DNA of 64,000 nt from Chryseobacterium polytrichastri (lineage in GTDB: Bacteria > Bacteroidota > Bacteroidia > Flavobacteriales > Weeksellaceae). Under the pieces are notes generated by a model. It worked only from the letters and a program-made list of their open reading frames with translations, ran no database searches and was not told the origin of the DNA. The position numbers and the translations under genes are program-made. Location: positions 57,777 through 121,776 of the forward strand of contig NZ_FRAV01000012.1 of NCBI RefSeq assembly GCF_900142445.1, read 5' to 3'. Below, piece after piece: positions 27,352 to 35,531 of the stretch (positions within the stretch are counted from its first letter, which is position 1; each line of letters opens with the position of its first letter).

Positions 27352-28335
27352 TTACTTTACTTGCCAGACGGTATCTACAAACCATTTTTTGGAATCTTTA
27401 ATTTCTCCGATCATTCTGAAACCGGATTTTTCGCCTAATTCCTTTATTTTCTCCTCTGAAAATTTCTGTGAAATTTCCATATCAATCAATTCATTTTCTT
27501 TAAATGAAATGCAGTCGTTTCCTATGTTGATATTTTGCTCTGTTAAACTTACTAAAAAACTTTTACACGCTCCACTTACCGGATCGTAGGTTTGATAATG
27601 TTGAAATTGTTGTAAATTAAAATTGGCATCAAGTTCTGTATTGATACGAGTTAAAAGATTAAGGTTAAAAGCAGCGGTAATACCTTCTTTATCGTTATAT
27701 GCATTTAATATCGTGTGAGGGTTTTTCTTCATATCAAAACCTATTAAAACGACATCGTCAGAAGCTAGATTCTGGTTTAAAGCTCTACAAAAGCTTTCTG
27801 CTTCTTCGAGACTCATATTCCCTATATTACTTCCTAAAAACAAAATCACCTTTCTTCGGGAAGATAAGGTAGCGGCTTTTTGTAGCATTTCAAAATACTC
27901 TCCTTCCAGCTTCGTGATTTTTAAATTGGGAAGTTCATTGCTCAGTTTTTCATGTAAGATAGAAAGAATATTTCCCGAAATATCAATCGGCATATAGGTA
28001 AAATCAATTCCCTTTTCAACCAAATATTTTAGTAAAAAGGTTGATTTCATTGCATCACCAGCTCCCAGTTCAATTAAATCAAAAGGTTCGTTGTCTGGGG
28101 TAATTAAACGGGCTAAATCTGCTGTTTTGTTTTTGAAAATATCCAGTTCACATTTTGTCAAATAATAATCCGGCATTGCCATGATTCTCTGGAAAAGATG
28201 ATCTCCCGTTTTATCGTAAAAATATTTTGAAGATAATTTTTTAGGATGGCTTTTTAAACCTTCCAAGACGTCAAATCGAAAACTATCCGTATGAAAATTT
28301 TCCACTTGAGAATCTTGATTTAACTGTACGTTCAT
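27352..28335 (-). CDS. egtD: L-histidine N-alpha-methyltransferase EgtD
   Basis: A 327-residue SAM-dependent enzyme that trimethylates histidine to hercynine, the first step of ergothioneine synthesis. The family opening is intact (LSSKYFYDKTGDHLFQRIMA, PDYYLTKCELDIF). SAM motif I is DLIELGAGDAMKS, and FLGSNIGNM and GFDMKKNPHTILNAYND give the substrate pocket. It is the first gene of the four-gene minus-strand operon egtD-egtB-ATPase-permease/binding fusion. I found no convincing -7 box upstream; a GTTTAAAC inverted repeat stands about 110 bases upstream of its start. Confidence 0.96.
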   Translation of the reverse strand: MNVQLNQDSQVENFHTDSFRFDVLEGLKSHPKKLSSKYFYDKTGDHLFQRIMAMPDYYLTKCELDIFKNKTADLARLITPDNEPFDLIELGAGDAMKSTFLLKYLVEKGIDFTYMPIDISGNILSILHEKLSNELPNLKITKLEGEYFEMLQKAATLSSRRKVILFLGSNIGNMSLEEAESFCRALNQNLASDDVVLIGFDMKKNPHTILNAYNDKEGITAAFNLNLLTRINTELDANFNLQQFQHYQTYDPVSGACKSFLVSLTEQNINIGNDCISFKENELIDMEISQKFSEEKIKELGEKSGFRMIGEIKDSKKWFVDTVWQVK

Positions 28336-28447
28336 ATTTTATATTTTGTGTGGTTCTTACGTAGCTACAACTATCTTGCCGTCAACATCACTCTTCATAA
28401 AATTTATTTTCCTCTACAATATTATTTACTAAATATCTTCTTAACTT

Positions 28448-28492
28448 AAACCTGTTTAAACTTTTTTTATTTAAATAAGTTTAAACAGGTTT
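28448..28492. repeat. GTTTAAAC inverted repeat, minimal element
   Basis: Arms AAACCTGTTTAAACTT (28448-28463) and AAGTTTAAACAGGTTT (28477-28492) are perfectly complementary around a 13-base AT loop. The arms match the termini of the larger elements at 55684 and 63014. It can also act as a terminator for the PAAR-like gene (minus strand). Confidence 0.75.
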
Positions 28493-28503
28493 ATGATAAT
28501 ACT

Positions 28504-28833
28504 TCATTCTTTTACAAAACTTTGTGTTGAATTAACAATAGATATTTTACCCCCCACAGAACATTGGCATGTAGAACTATCTAGGAGTTCTTTTTTACCA
28601 TCAATTTCAAAAACAGAAGTATCCTGCCATTTTACAAGAGAGGGTGTACAGGAAGATTTTAAAACACTACATATTCCAAAGGGTTTTATATTACTGTTAG
28701 GTTGCTTGTCTTCCTCTGTAGCTTGTAACTTTCCTCCAATACTCATAAAAGATTGGCTTGTTACTGTGATAGGTGCTGGTGTTGTTCCTTTATCACATTT
28801 TAATTCTGTATTATCTGTTAAGCTATAAGACAT
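28504..28833 (-). CDS. PAAR-like DUF4280 protein (T6SS spike tip)
   Basis: A 109-residue protein matching DUF4280: a 'C..G....PI.V.SQSFMSIGGK.QATEEDK' opening, a central GICSVLKSSCTPSLVKW and the late SSTCQCSVGGKISI. DUF4280 is a PAAR-like fold that caps the VgrG spike in Bacteroidota type VI secretion systems. It is the last gene of the VgrG island on the minus strand, 13 bases after the preceding gene. The plus-strand ORF of similar size over the same bases is a shadow. Confidence 0.85.
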   Translation of the reverse strand: MSYSLTDNTELKCDKGTTPAPITVTSQSFMSIGGKLQATEEDKQPNSNIKPFGICSVLKSSCTPSLVKWQDTSVFEIDGKKELLDSSTCQCSVGGKISIVNSTQSFVKE

Positions 28834-28846
28834 ATCTATAATGATT

Positions 28847-29371
28847 TTATTTATAACATTTTTTCGGTAAATCTATAATTTTCTCTTTTTTAGATTCATA
28901 AAATCCATCTTTCATCATAGGTATTCTACATATGAAGCAACATTCAGATATTCCAAATTTTAAATATTTATCTCTTTGAGTTTTGTCAGTAAATGAATTT
29001 GCATATATATATGTAGCTGGTGAAAATTTCTTTTGGGTTAATTTTTCTAATTCTTTAAGTGCTATTTTTTTATTACCATTCCTATAATTAAAATAAGTAG
29101 TTTTAAAAATAGGAATCAGATTTCTATCATAAAAAGGTTTCACATCTGAATCTAATAAACTATCAATAACTTTAAACTTATATTCAAAATTTATCTTTAG
29201 ATTGTATTCACGATTTAAACTATCAATTTGTTTATCTGTGGTATCAGCATAAAAAGCTAAAGCATTTAATAGTGAGTCAATCTTAGTAAGTTTCAATTCA
29301 TGCTTTTCTTGAGCCTTCATAAAAGATAAGCCTAATCCTATTATAAGTATTATTAAAATTTTATTTCTCAT
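28847..29371 (-). CDS. Secreted hypothetical protein in the VgrG island
   Basis: Starting at 29371 (MRNKILIILIIGLGLSFMKA) gives a clean signal peptide; an upstream ATG at 29392 overlaps the preceding gene and is also possible. The mature part is helical and lysine-rich, with four cysteines clustered near the C-terminus (ECCFICR and a final KKCYK). No family is recognised. A periplasmic protein next to T6SS cargo genes could be an immunity factor, but nothing in the sequence proves it. Confidence 0.6.
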   Translation of the reverse strand: MRNKILIILIIGLGLSFMKAQEKHELKLTKIDSLLNALAFYADTTDKQIDSLNREYNLKINFEYKFKVIDSLLDSDVKPFYDRNLIPIFKTTYFNYRNGNKKIALKELEKLTQKKFSPATYIYANSFTDKTQRDKYLKFGISECCFICRIPMMKDGFYESKKEKIIDLPKKCYK

Positions 29372-29382
29372 TATTTTTTTCA

Positions 29383-29709
29383 CTATTTCCAAAAATATTC
29401 AAAATCCTTTGTATAGTATATTCTTTTACAAGTATTATTATCTGTGGAAGTAGGAAATATTCTAATGAAATTTTCACCTACTTTTTTTTCAATCTTATAT
29501 CCAATACACTCTGAATCTAGAGTACAGTCTTGTTGTGGTCGATAATATATCTGTATTGGATTCCCTTTTAAATTATATATACCATCAATTTCTAATGGTA
29601 TATTTTTATTTTGTAAAAATACCTGATTATCAATCTTCATATCTAACCAATAACTTCCTCCCATTTGAGCTTTCTCATCTTCTTTTGTTCTAGAATAATT
29701 ACTTTTCAC
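29383..29709 (-). CDS. Hypothetical protein, probably 5'-disrupted
   Basis: The annotated frame starts at a GTG (29709), but the same frame is open to 29913 and encodes a convincing membrane anchor (FAIIIIILIVNRKLIFG) without any ATG, GTG or TTG. An ATG at 29917, overlapping the stop of the preceding ORF, is one base out of frame; removing one C of the CCC at about 29908 would join them into a product of about 178 residues. It is therefore either frameshifted, mis-sequenced or uses a rare start. The soluble part (YWLDMKIDNQVFLQ and following) is of unknown family. Confidence 0.5.
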   Translation of the reverse strand: MKSNYSRTKEDEKAQMGGSYWLDMKIDNQVFLQNKNIPLEIDGIYNLKGNPIQIYYRPQQDCTLDSECIGYKIEKKVGENFIRIFPTSTDNNTCKRIYYTKDFEYFWK

Positions 29710-29916
29710 AATGATACCTTTAAAACTTATTTTTTCAAAAATATTTGTATTGAAAGTTTCTAATGGTAATGTCGCTTTTTCATTTCTAACATTTTCTGTT
29801 TGTTTAATTTCTTCATTAAGATTACCAAATATTAACTTTCTATTAACAATCAGAATGATAATAATTATTGCAAATAGTGTATGAAAAATATAGAAAATAT
29901 CTTTGAGGGTTATTCA

Positions 29917-30630
29917 TTATGCTAAATCATTATTATTGTTATCATTTATTGATGCAAAGAATTCAGTATTATATCCTTTACTAGCTAATGCTATTTTATA
30001 TTCATTATCTAATATTTCTTTATTTGCAAGCATATCATAATCATCAACAGATTTAATATCGTTTTTAATTGCAAATGAAGTAGAAATATTGATTACATCT
30101 TTAAGCCACTGAGGAAATTTTATTCCCAGTACCTTCTCATAAAATTGTATTGAATCAGGCTTCAACTTTATAAATTGATACCATCTAATACCAAATGCTA
30201 ATCCATCTTTTTTCCAACTATGAACCCTATCTTCATCCATTAACCAATATTTTGATGCGTAATGTAATCCTACTTCCACAGCAGGAGTTCCTCCAGCTAC
30301 TCCTATATCAATAGTCCCACCATACCAAACTTTACTTTTCCTTGCTTTTTCAAAATCAAAATTTAATGGTTCCCATCCCCAATCAGCATAAGTTCCTGCA
30401 AATACAGAACCACCAAAGTTTATACCTAATCCCGCTCTTGCCTTTACACTTAATGTGTTTGCAACAAACCAACCTGTCCATGAATTTGGTGTAATCTCTT
30501 CGCTATTTAGCCAAGCAGCAAATGAAGATACTCCTGCGCTAACTCCTCCTCCTGCCAATTTCAAAAGGTCTTTTGCCTTTTTTACATTAAGTAAATTTTT
30601 AATTGTGTTTTTTAAATCTCCTGTTAGCAC
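29917..30630 (-). CDS. Hypothetical glycine/aromatic-rich ORF lacking a normal start
   Basis: The first usable codon is a GTG at 30630, but the frame is open back to 30873 (318 codons in all) with no ATG, GTG or TTG in that extension, and the extension reads like real protein (IDIKEYLPKAFGYSVELSA). The in-frame codon before it is the TAA of the upstream gene, so one stop codon separates two ORFs in the same frame. The protein has glycine-rich, aromatic segments such as ARAGLGINFGGSVFAGTYAD. It may be the C-terminal part of a T6SS effector or a displaced toxin fragment; no family is recognised. Confidence 0.5.
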   Translation of the reverse strand: MLTGDLKNTIKNLLNVKKAKDLLKLAGGGVSAGVSSFAAWLNSEEITPNSWTGWFVANTLSVKARAGLGINFGGSVFAGTYADWGWEPLNFDFEKARKSKVWYGGTIDIGVAGGTPAVEVGLHYASKYWLMDEDRVHSWKKDGLAFGIRWYQFIKLKPDSIQFYEKVLGIKFPQWLKDVINISTSFAIKNDIKSVDDYDMLANKEILDNEYKIALASKGYNTEFFASINDNNNNDLA

Positions 30631-30873
30631 AACAAAGTTTAAAGAGTAGCCTGCATATACATACTCAAAGGGGAACCAACTGTATATACCTTTTGTAAAA
30701 ACGACATAGTTTAGACCAGCTTTACCATATGCTCCCGCAATGCTAAGAAGATTTATATTTGCACTTAATTCTACACTATATCCGAATGCTTTTGGTAAAT
30801 ACTCTTTAATGTCAATTGTAATATTTTGAAATTTTCTTTTCGTTTGATTCTTATCATCAAACCAAACTTTATT

Positions 30874-31356
30874 TTAAGAATACTTATTCTCGTTATAATC
30901 GGTTTCGTTAGTAAAAAAGTTCCTGTACCATTCTTCATTTTCAAAACGTATCTTTTTTATTATTCCATACTTAGTAGTATCTTCCTCATCGGACCAAGTT
31001 TCATATTTAATCAAATAAATATTATACACTTTATTATCTACATCCTTCAATTTAAGTAAATGAATATCTTCATCTAAACAGTGAAAAAATCCTGTAAAAA
31101 TATATGGTCTCGACTTTATATTATCTAAGCTTATATTTCTTATATCCTCAAAAGCCTGCCTAGAAAGCATAGGATAGCTATATATTACATAATTATATAA
31201 GTTTTCTCTCAACCATTTCAACTCATTATAGTCAAAAATCATTGGCTTTGGATTTATCAGACGATTTTCATCAATATAAGTATATCCATCATCTATAATT
31301 TTATTACTTACGTCTTGATAACCTAGGTCTGTATTGATAAAATATTTTGTCTCCAT
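30874..31356 (-). CDS. Hypothetical cytosolic protein in the VgrG island
   Basis: A 160-residue acidic protein starting METKYFINTDLGYQDVSN, with no signal peptide or membrane segment. It starts 6 bases after the stop of the membrane-protein gene, so it is in the same operon. The size and composition resemble immunity-type proteins, but I recognise no domain. Its TAA stop is in frame with the start-less ORF that follows, so this could also be the front part of an interrupted larger gene. Confidence 0.6.
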   Translation of the reverse strand: METKYFINTDLGYQDVSNKIIDDGYTYIDENRLINPKPMIFDYNELKWLRENLYNYVIYSYPMLSRQAFEDIRNISLDNIKSRPYIFTGFFHCLDEDIHLLKLKDVDNKVYNIYLIKYETWSDEEDTTKYGIIKKIRFENEEWYRNFFTNETDYNENKYS

Positions 31357-31362
31357 AGTATA

Positions 31363-31923
31363 TTAAAAGTAAAAAACTAAATTGATTATAATTATAAGAG
31401 TTAAAAGAACTAATGACCAATAATTCACTTTTTTCTTATTTATCAAGTATTTATTTGGAAAAATATTTAAAAAGAAAATATTCAAAATGTTAAGTATAAT
31501 TAAAACTGCTAAGCAAAACTCATTAGTTAATACCTCTTCTGGAGGTGCATAACCATCATCACTCCATTTTTTAACTGATATAAAGTTTATCAAAGTATCC
31601 ACTTCCTGTATATTACTTTCCGAGTAAAGTAATATTGACATATAAATAGTTATAAATATTACAGTTATTGCCAAATATAAAAGTGGTGTGATTTTTTTAT
31701 AAAAAGTAAAGAATTTGAAAAAAAAATATCCCAGTATAAAGAAAAGTATCAAAGTGAAAAATGCCAATAATGGATTTGAATCTTCAACATTATTCTTTTC
31801 GGTTGATTGGCTGATTATTTGTACAAAACCAACTATAAATAATAAGAAAGATGATAGTAGTGCCATCAAAATGGCCCATACAGTTGAATTTCTATTTGCG
31901 AAGTTTTTTATTTTTTCTTGCAT
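31363..31923 (-). CDS. Four-helix membrane protein, possible immunity protein
   Basis: A 186-residue protein with four hydrophobic segments (about 16-37, 52-72, 79-99 and 135-156) plus a fifth short one at the end. The soluble loop between the third and fourth helices (about 100-133) would face the periplasm or cytosol. It starts one base after the stop of the candidate effector. The order VgrG, effector, membrane protein suggests it protects against the effector, although a membrane immunity protein would imply a periplasmic target. Confidence 0.65.
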   Translation of the reverse strand: MQEKIKNFANRNSTVWAILMALLSSFLLFIVGFVQIISQSTEKNNVEDSNPLLAFFTLILFFILGYFFFKFFTFYKKITPLLYLAITVIFITIYMSILLYSESNIQEVDTLINFISVKKWSDDGYAPPEEVLTNEFCLAVLIILNILNIFFLNIFPNKYLINKKKVNYWSLVLLTLIIIINLVFYF

Positions 31924-33105
31924 TTATTTTTGCTTTATATAAGTTTTCATGTCACTAGGTACTCCAACTGGGGTAGTACCGCCTTTTACGGGGTATCTTG
32001 CTCCTTCTAAATCTAATGCCCCACCATCTATAATGAGCCGCCTGTTTCTAATTGCAATAAGTTCTTTATGTCTTATAATATCAGTATCTTTTCTGTTTTT
32101 TTTATCTAATAGATACTCGTAAGATTTATTATTTCTTATCGGTTTTTTTCCTTTTTCTCCTGCTTCAAAATAATCAAAAAAATCTAATTCATCCGAAGTA
32201 TTTAATGTATCCTCATAATCAGAGCGTGAACAATAAGCATAAACCATTGCTCCAGTTTTATTTGCAAATTTCTGAGCGAGACTTTTCTCTCCAAGTAAAG
32301 GTAGGGTGATTGTTTTACGATAAGATTTTGATAAAGGAGGTACAGGCAAAGGAGAAAAAGAAACACCTCCTTCCGCATTATCACTATACACAATTTCTTC
32401 ATTTATATTATTTAAATCTTCAATTCTCTTATTTCCTAATCCTGTTTTACAAGAAAAACTATATATTTTTGCAGTATTAGAAAATGCATTTTGATTTAAT
32501 TTGTTTACAACATTTTCATCCCAATCTAAGTCAGTATCACCTGTACTTATATTTGTTAAACCCATTGCAAGCTTTCCAACAAATCCATGGCAATATATAA
32601 AAACCCTTTCTATTGCTTGCTTTACTCTTAGTTTGTTATCATCATTAGTTTTACTCTTATTTTTAGTATTAATATAATTCACTGCTTCAGTATAATCAGC
32701 AATCTTTATAAAATTACAATCAGGAGCAAATTTTTGGAAAGCTTCTTTAGTTTTATTTAATTGTGCTTCAGTGTAACCAAAACTGTATATTAAAACAGTC
32801 CAATTAAAACCAAATTCTTGATTCATTTTGACCCTGCGAATTCCTTGATGTACAAACATAAACTTCCCATTTTCTCCCGCATTATTTCGCCATAAATTTC
32901 TCATATTTTTTGCGGCTCCCTTTATTGAATTCCATTGGTCACCATGTTGATATTTTTGAGGGGCTATGATGATGATATATTCTTTATCAATATCATTGTT
33001 TAATATTTTATCTGTAAATAATGTTTCATTACCTTTTATGGTGGCTTTCTTTATTGAAAATACAGATGTAGCTTTTTTCGATTGTTTTTCCATAAGTTCA
33101 TACAT
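31924..33105 (-). CDS. Candidate T6SS effector with caspase-fold-like His/Cys dyad
   Basis: A 393-residue protein whose start overlaps the vgrG stop (TAATG). Its centre follows the order seen in DUF4347 and other clan-CD-type cysteine peptidase folds: a hydrophobic strand ending in a histidine (RVFIYCHGFVGKLAMG, His173), 46 residues on a strand ending in a cysteine (KIYSFSCKTGLG, Cys219), then LAQKFANKTGAMVYAYCSRS. The spacing is what that fold uses. There is no signal peptide, as expected for T6SS cargo loaded on VgrG. Peptidase activity is inferred; it could also be an inactive relative. The C-terminal 90 residues are unassigned. Confidence 0.7.
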   Translation of the reverse strand: MYELMEKQSKKATSVFSIKKATIKGNETLFTDKILNNDIDKEYIIIIAPQKYQHGDQWNSIKGAAKNMRNLWRNNAGENGKFMFVHQGIRRVKMNQEFGFNWTVLIYSFGYTEAQLNKTKEAFQKFAPDCNFIKIADYTEAVNYINTKNKSKTNDDNKLRVKQAIERVFIYCHGFVGKLAMGLTNISTGDTDLDWDENVVNKLNQNAFSNTAKIYSFSCKTGLGNKRIEDLNNINEEIVYSDNAEGGVSFSPLPVPPLSKSYRKTITLPLLGEKSLAQKFANKTGAMVYAYCSRSDYEDTLNTSDELDFFDYFEAGEKGKKPIRNNKSYEYLLDKKNRKDTDIIRHKELIAIRNRRLIIDGGALDLEGARYPVKGGTTPVGVPSDMKTYIKQK

Positions 33106-35297
33106 TAATTATGTTTTACAATTTTTCTTAACAATGCCTTACTTTCACCATCAACCTGCCCTGCGTATGTGTTTATAATTTCCTCACCTTCTTTATTTAT
33201 TTCCTCGACTTCAACACTTATTTCTTCTCCTTCATTAGCATTTCTGGTCATTACTAAAATACTGGCTTCCTCTTCTTTATAAAGTTTTTTAATGTTCTTT
33301 TCTGCGTTATCATTAAGCCAAATTGCATCTATTATCTTAGGTTCTTTATCATAATTAAATTCCCCTTTCTCAGGTAATTTATTCATCTGTGGAGCTTTAT
33401 ACTCAATCTTGTCTTTGGCAGTAAGCAGTGAATTAGCTCCATACACATGCATTCTGTCTTTTGCTCCAAACTCTGCCTGTCCATCTGTGTAACCAATAAA
33501 TCTCTCTTTACCATACAAGTCTAGGTGAGATTTTGCTGATATTTCAGTATTGGTTCCAGCATTGATAATAGTTTTCTTCCCACTGTCTTGGCTGATTTCC
33601 TGTCTTGCAATAATCTTAATATTCTGTCCAACATTTGTATCCATATTTTTACCTACTTTGGTATCAATGTCTTCTTCAATATCAAATTTTAGATTCTTGG
33701 CTTTTATCGTAATAGTTCCAAGAGATGTAATATTGATGTTACCTCCCTCGGTATCAAGCTTGATTTCATTTGTCTTCTTATCTGCTAATAAAATACTTTC
33801 ACCTTCTGTTAGCACTAATCTATGTCCATCGGGTGACTGGATAGACCTTACACGGTTTCCACTACCTCCCCCTAATCCAATTTTTCCATGAAACATGGCA
33901 CCCATTGCAAAAGGAAAATCTGGATGATGATATTCAAACCCTACCATTACTTGATCTCCAACTTCTGGAATAGACACAAAGCCTCTGTTCTGGCTGATTA
34001 AACCACTTCCTCCTGCATCAGGACTCATCATTCTGATAAAATAGGTAGAATCAGCTATTCCCTGCCAATCAAACCGAACCTGTATTCTTCCTTGATTTAG
34101 TGGGTCTATGTTGGAGATTACGGTGGCTACTTGCTGCTCTGCTTTGGGCATAACAAAATCAGGTTTCGGCATAAAGCCTGTTCCTTCTGCTATCCCTTCA
34201 AAACTTCCTGTATAATATCCTCTGGCATCTACTTCGTGGTAAGCTTCTGTAATCATCAAAGTCGTGAAATGTTCACTTTTATTGGTATCAGCCTTCCTCA
34301 TGGCTATATCTGCCACACAGCCTATGTATAAGAAAGGAATGCTTGTATTTCCTGAGACCTTCATAACCTCTACAGCAGCACTTCCCATAGCACCCTTCTG
34401 AGAATCATTCACATCTAAATACATATTTGGATTCACAGGGCATGGAATAAGTGAACGTGTTTTGAAAATATTGTTGTTCAGTTCATAAGCCTGAGACGAT
34501 AAATCTCCTAAATGTTTGATAGGATTATTAAAGCTTTCCATTTTTTCATGGGCACTGCTATTATACCCAAAAAATTCAGGTTTTGTGTGGATAGCTTCTA
34601 AATCTACCCGTACATTAGTCACATTACTTTTATCGGTCAATTGAATTCGTTTTTCATTGGCCGGGAGATTTCCGAAATGAAGGACTTCACCATCATAGTA
34701 AAACTGCTCTCCATAGGCTTCTGCAAGTCTTGCGAGGTAATTATAATGGGTTTCACAATATTGAGAACTGTAATGGATACGTACTTTGAATTTAGCATCT
34801 ACTCTGAAATCAAAATTACTTGTTCCTAAAGTTTCTTTAATGATGTTGTTGGCAATGATACCCGTATTTACAGGTTCACTTCCTCCAAAACTTTGAGTAT
34901 GGGGTGCCGAGTCCATCAGGATACTTGGGCTGTAACCACTAATTATAAGATTTCCAAGACTCATTTCCTCTTGACTGAATCCCACATTGGTCACTACTCC
35001 TGCAAAGTTTCTTTCAGGACTTTCGTTTTCGGGGTCTTTGTAGTTGAATGTTACTGTGATTCTTGTTCCTAGAAACTTTTTTGCCTGTTCAAGATTGTAG
35101 TTTTGGATTTCTTCTAAAGAATCATGAGCAAGAATAAGCACAAATTGATGATGTCTCCTTGCACTTTGCCATAAACGAAAGTGTTTAAATCCATTGACTG
35201 TTTTACGATTAATAACAATGTCTAATTTTACAACACGGTTAATACCAGAGATGTGATTCTCTGAAATTCTATCAGAATTTGAAGTGTATTTTTCCAT
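33105..35297 (-). CDS. vgrG: Type VI secretion VgrG spike protein
   Basis: A 730-residue VgrG. I start at 35297 (MEKYTSNSDRISENH); an in-frame ATG ten codons earlier is possible. Residues 1 to about 400 form the gp27-like head, the gp5 OB fold is around 405-470 (VISNIDPLNQGRIQVRFDWQ), and the needle repeats with VGKNMDTNVGQNIKI follow. A final extension of about 90 residues (PKIIDAIWLNDNAEKN onward) looks Ig-like and is probably the adaptor that loads the adjacent effector. No structural T6SS genes (tssB, tssC, tssK) are in the window, so this is an orphan VgrG island. Confidence 0.93.
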   Translation of the reverse strand: MEKYTSNSDRISENHISGINRVVKLDIVINRKTVNGFKHFRLWQSARRHHQFVLILAHDSLEEIQNYNLEQAKKFLGTRITVTFNYKDPENESPERNFAGVVTNVGFSQEEMSLGNLIISGYSPSILMDSAPHTQSFGGSEPVNTGIIANNIIKETLGTSNFDFRVDAKFKVRIHYSSQYCETHYNYLARLAEAYGEQFYYDGEVLHFGNLPANEKRIQLTDKSNVTNVRVDLEAIHTKPEFFGYNSSAHEKMESFNNPIKHLGDLSSQAYELNNNIFKTRSLIPCPVNPNMYLDVNDSQKGAMGSAAVEVMKVSGNTSIPFLYIGCVADIAMRKADTNKSEHFTTLMITEAYHEVDARGYYTGSFEGIAEGTGFMPKPDFVMPKAEQQVATVISNIDPLNQGRIQVRFDWQGIADSTYFIRMMSPDAGGSGLISQNRGFVSIPEVGDQVMVGFEYHHPDFPFAMGAMFHGKIGLGGGSGNRVRSIQSPDGHRLVLTEGESILLADKKTNEIKLDTEGGNINITSLGTITIKAKNLKFDIEEDIDTKVGKNMDTNVGQNIKIIARQEISQDSGKKTIINAGTNTEISAKSHLDLYGKERFIGYTDGQAEFGAKDRMHVYGANSLLTAKDKIEYKAPQMNKLPEKGEFNYDKEPKIIDAIWLNDNAEKNIKKLYKEEEASILVMTRNANEGEEISVEVEEINKEGEEIINTYAGQVDGESKALLRKIVKHN

Positions 35298-35351
35298 AAC
35301 ATTTGTGTGTGTTTGATAGTATATCACTAAAATTAGATAAAAATATCATGC

Positions 35352-35359
35352 CAAATGTA
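35352..35359 (-). promoter_or_regulatory. -7 promoter box of the vgrG operon
   Basis: TACATTTG on the minus strand is an exact TAnnTTTG match about 55 bp upstream of the vgrG start. The -33 element is unclear. Confidence 0.5.
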
Positions 35360-35393
35360 ATGTTTCATGTTAGATCTTTGAAATTGTAGTAAA

Positions 35394-35431
35394 ACTACGA
35401 TTCATCTAAATATTTTTATTTGAATCGTAGT
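35394..35431. promoter_or_regulatory. Inverted repeat between vgrG and VOC genes
   Basis: Arms ACTACGATTCA (35394-35404) and TGAATCGTAGT (35421-35431), perfect, with a 16-base AT-rich spacer. It is upstream of the vgrG -7 box and downstream of the VOC gene, so it may be an operator or a terminator. Confidence 0.5.
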
Positions 35432-35531
35432 ATCTAAATAATAATTAATAACTTAGATTCAAATAAGCTATTCTAGCATTGCTACCTCAAAAAATTTAAC
35501 AATAACATTCCTTAATTAAAACAATTCAAGA

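Noticed and set aside
28493..28828. Plus-strand 111-codon ORF
   Set aside because: The opposite strand encodes a recognisable DUF4280 PAAR-like protein over the same bases.
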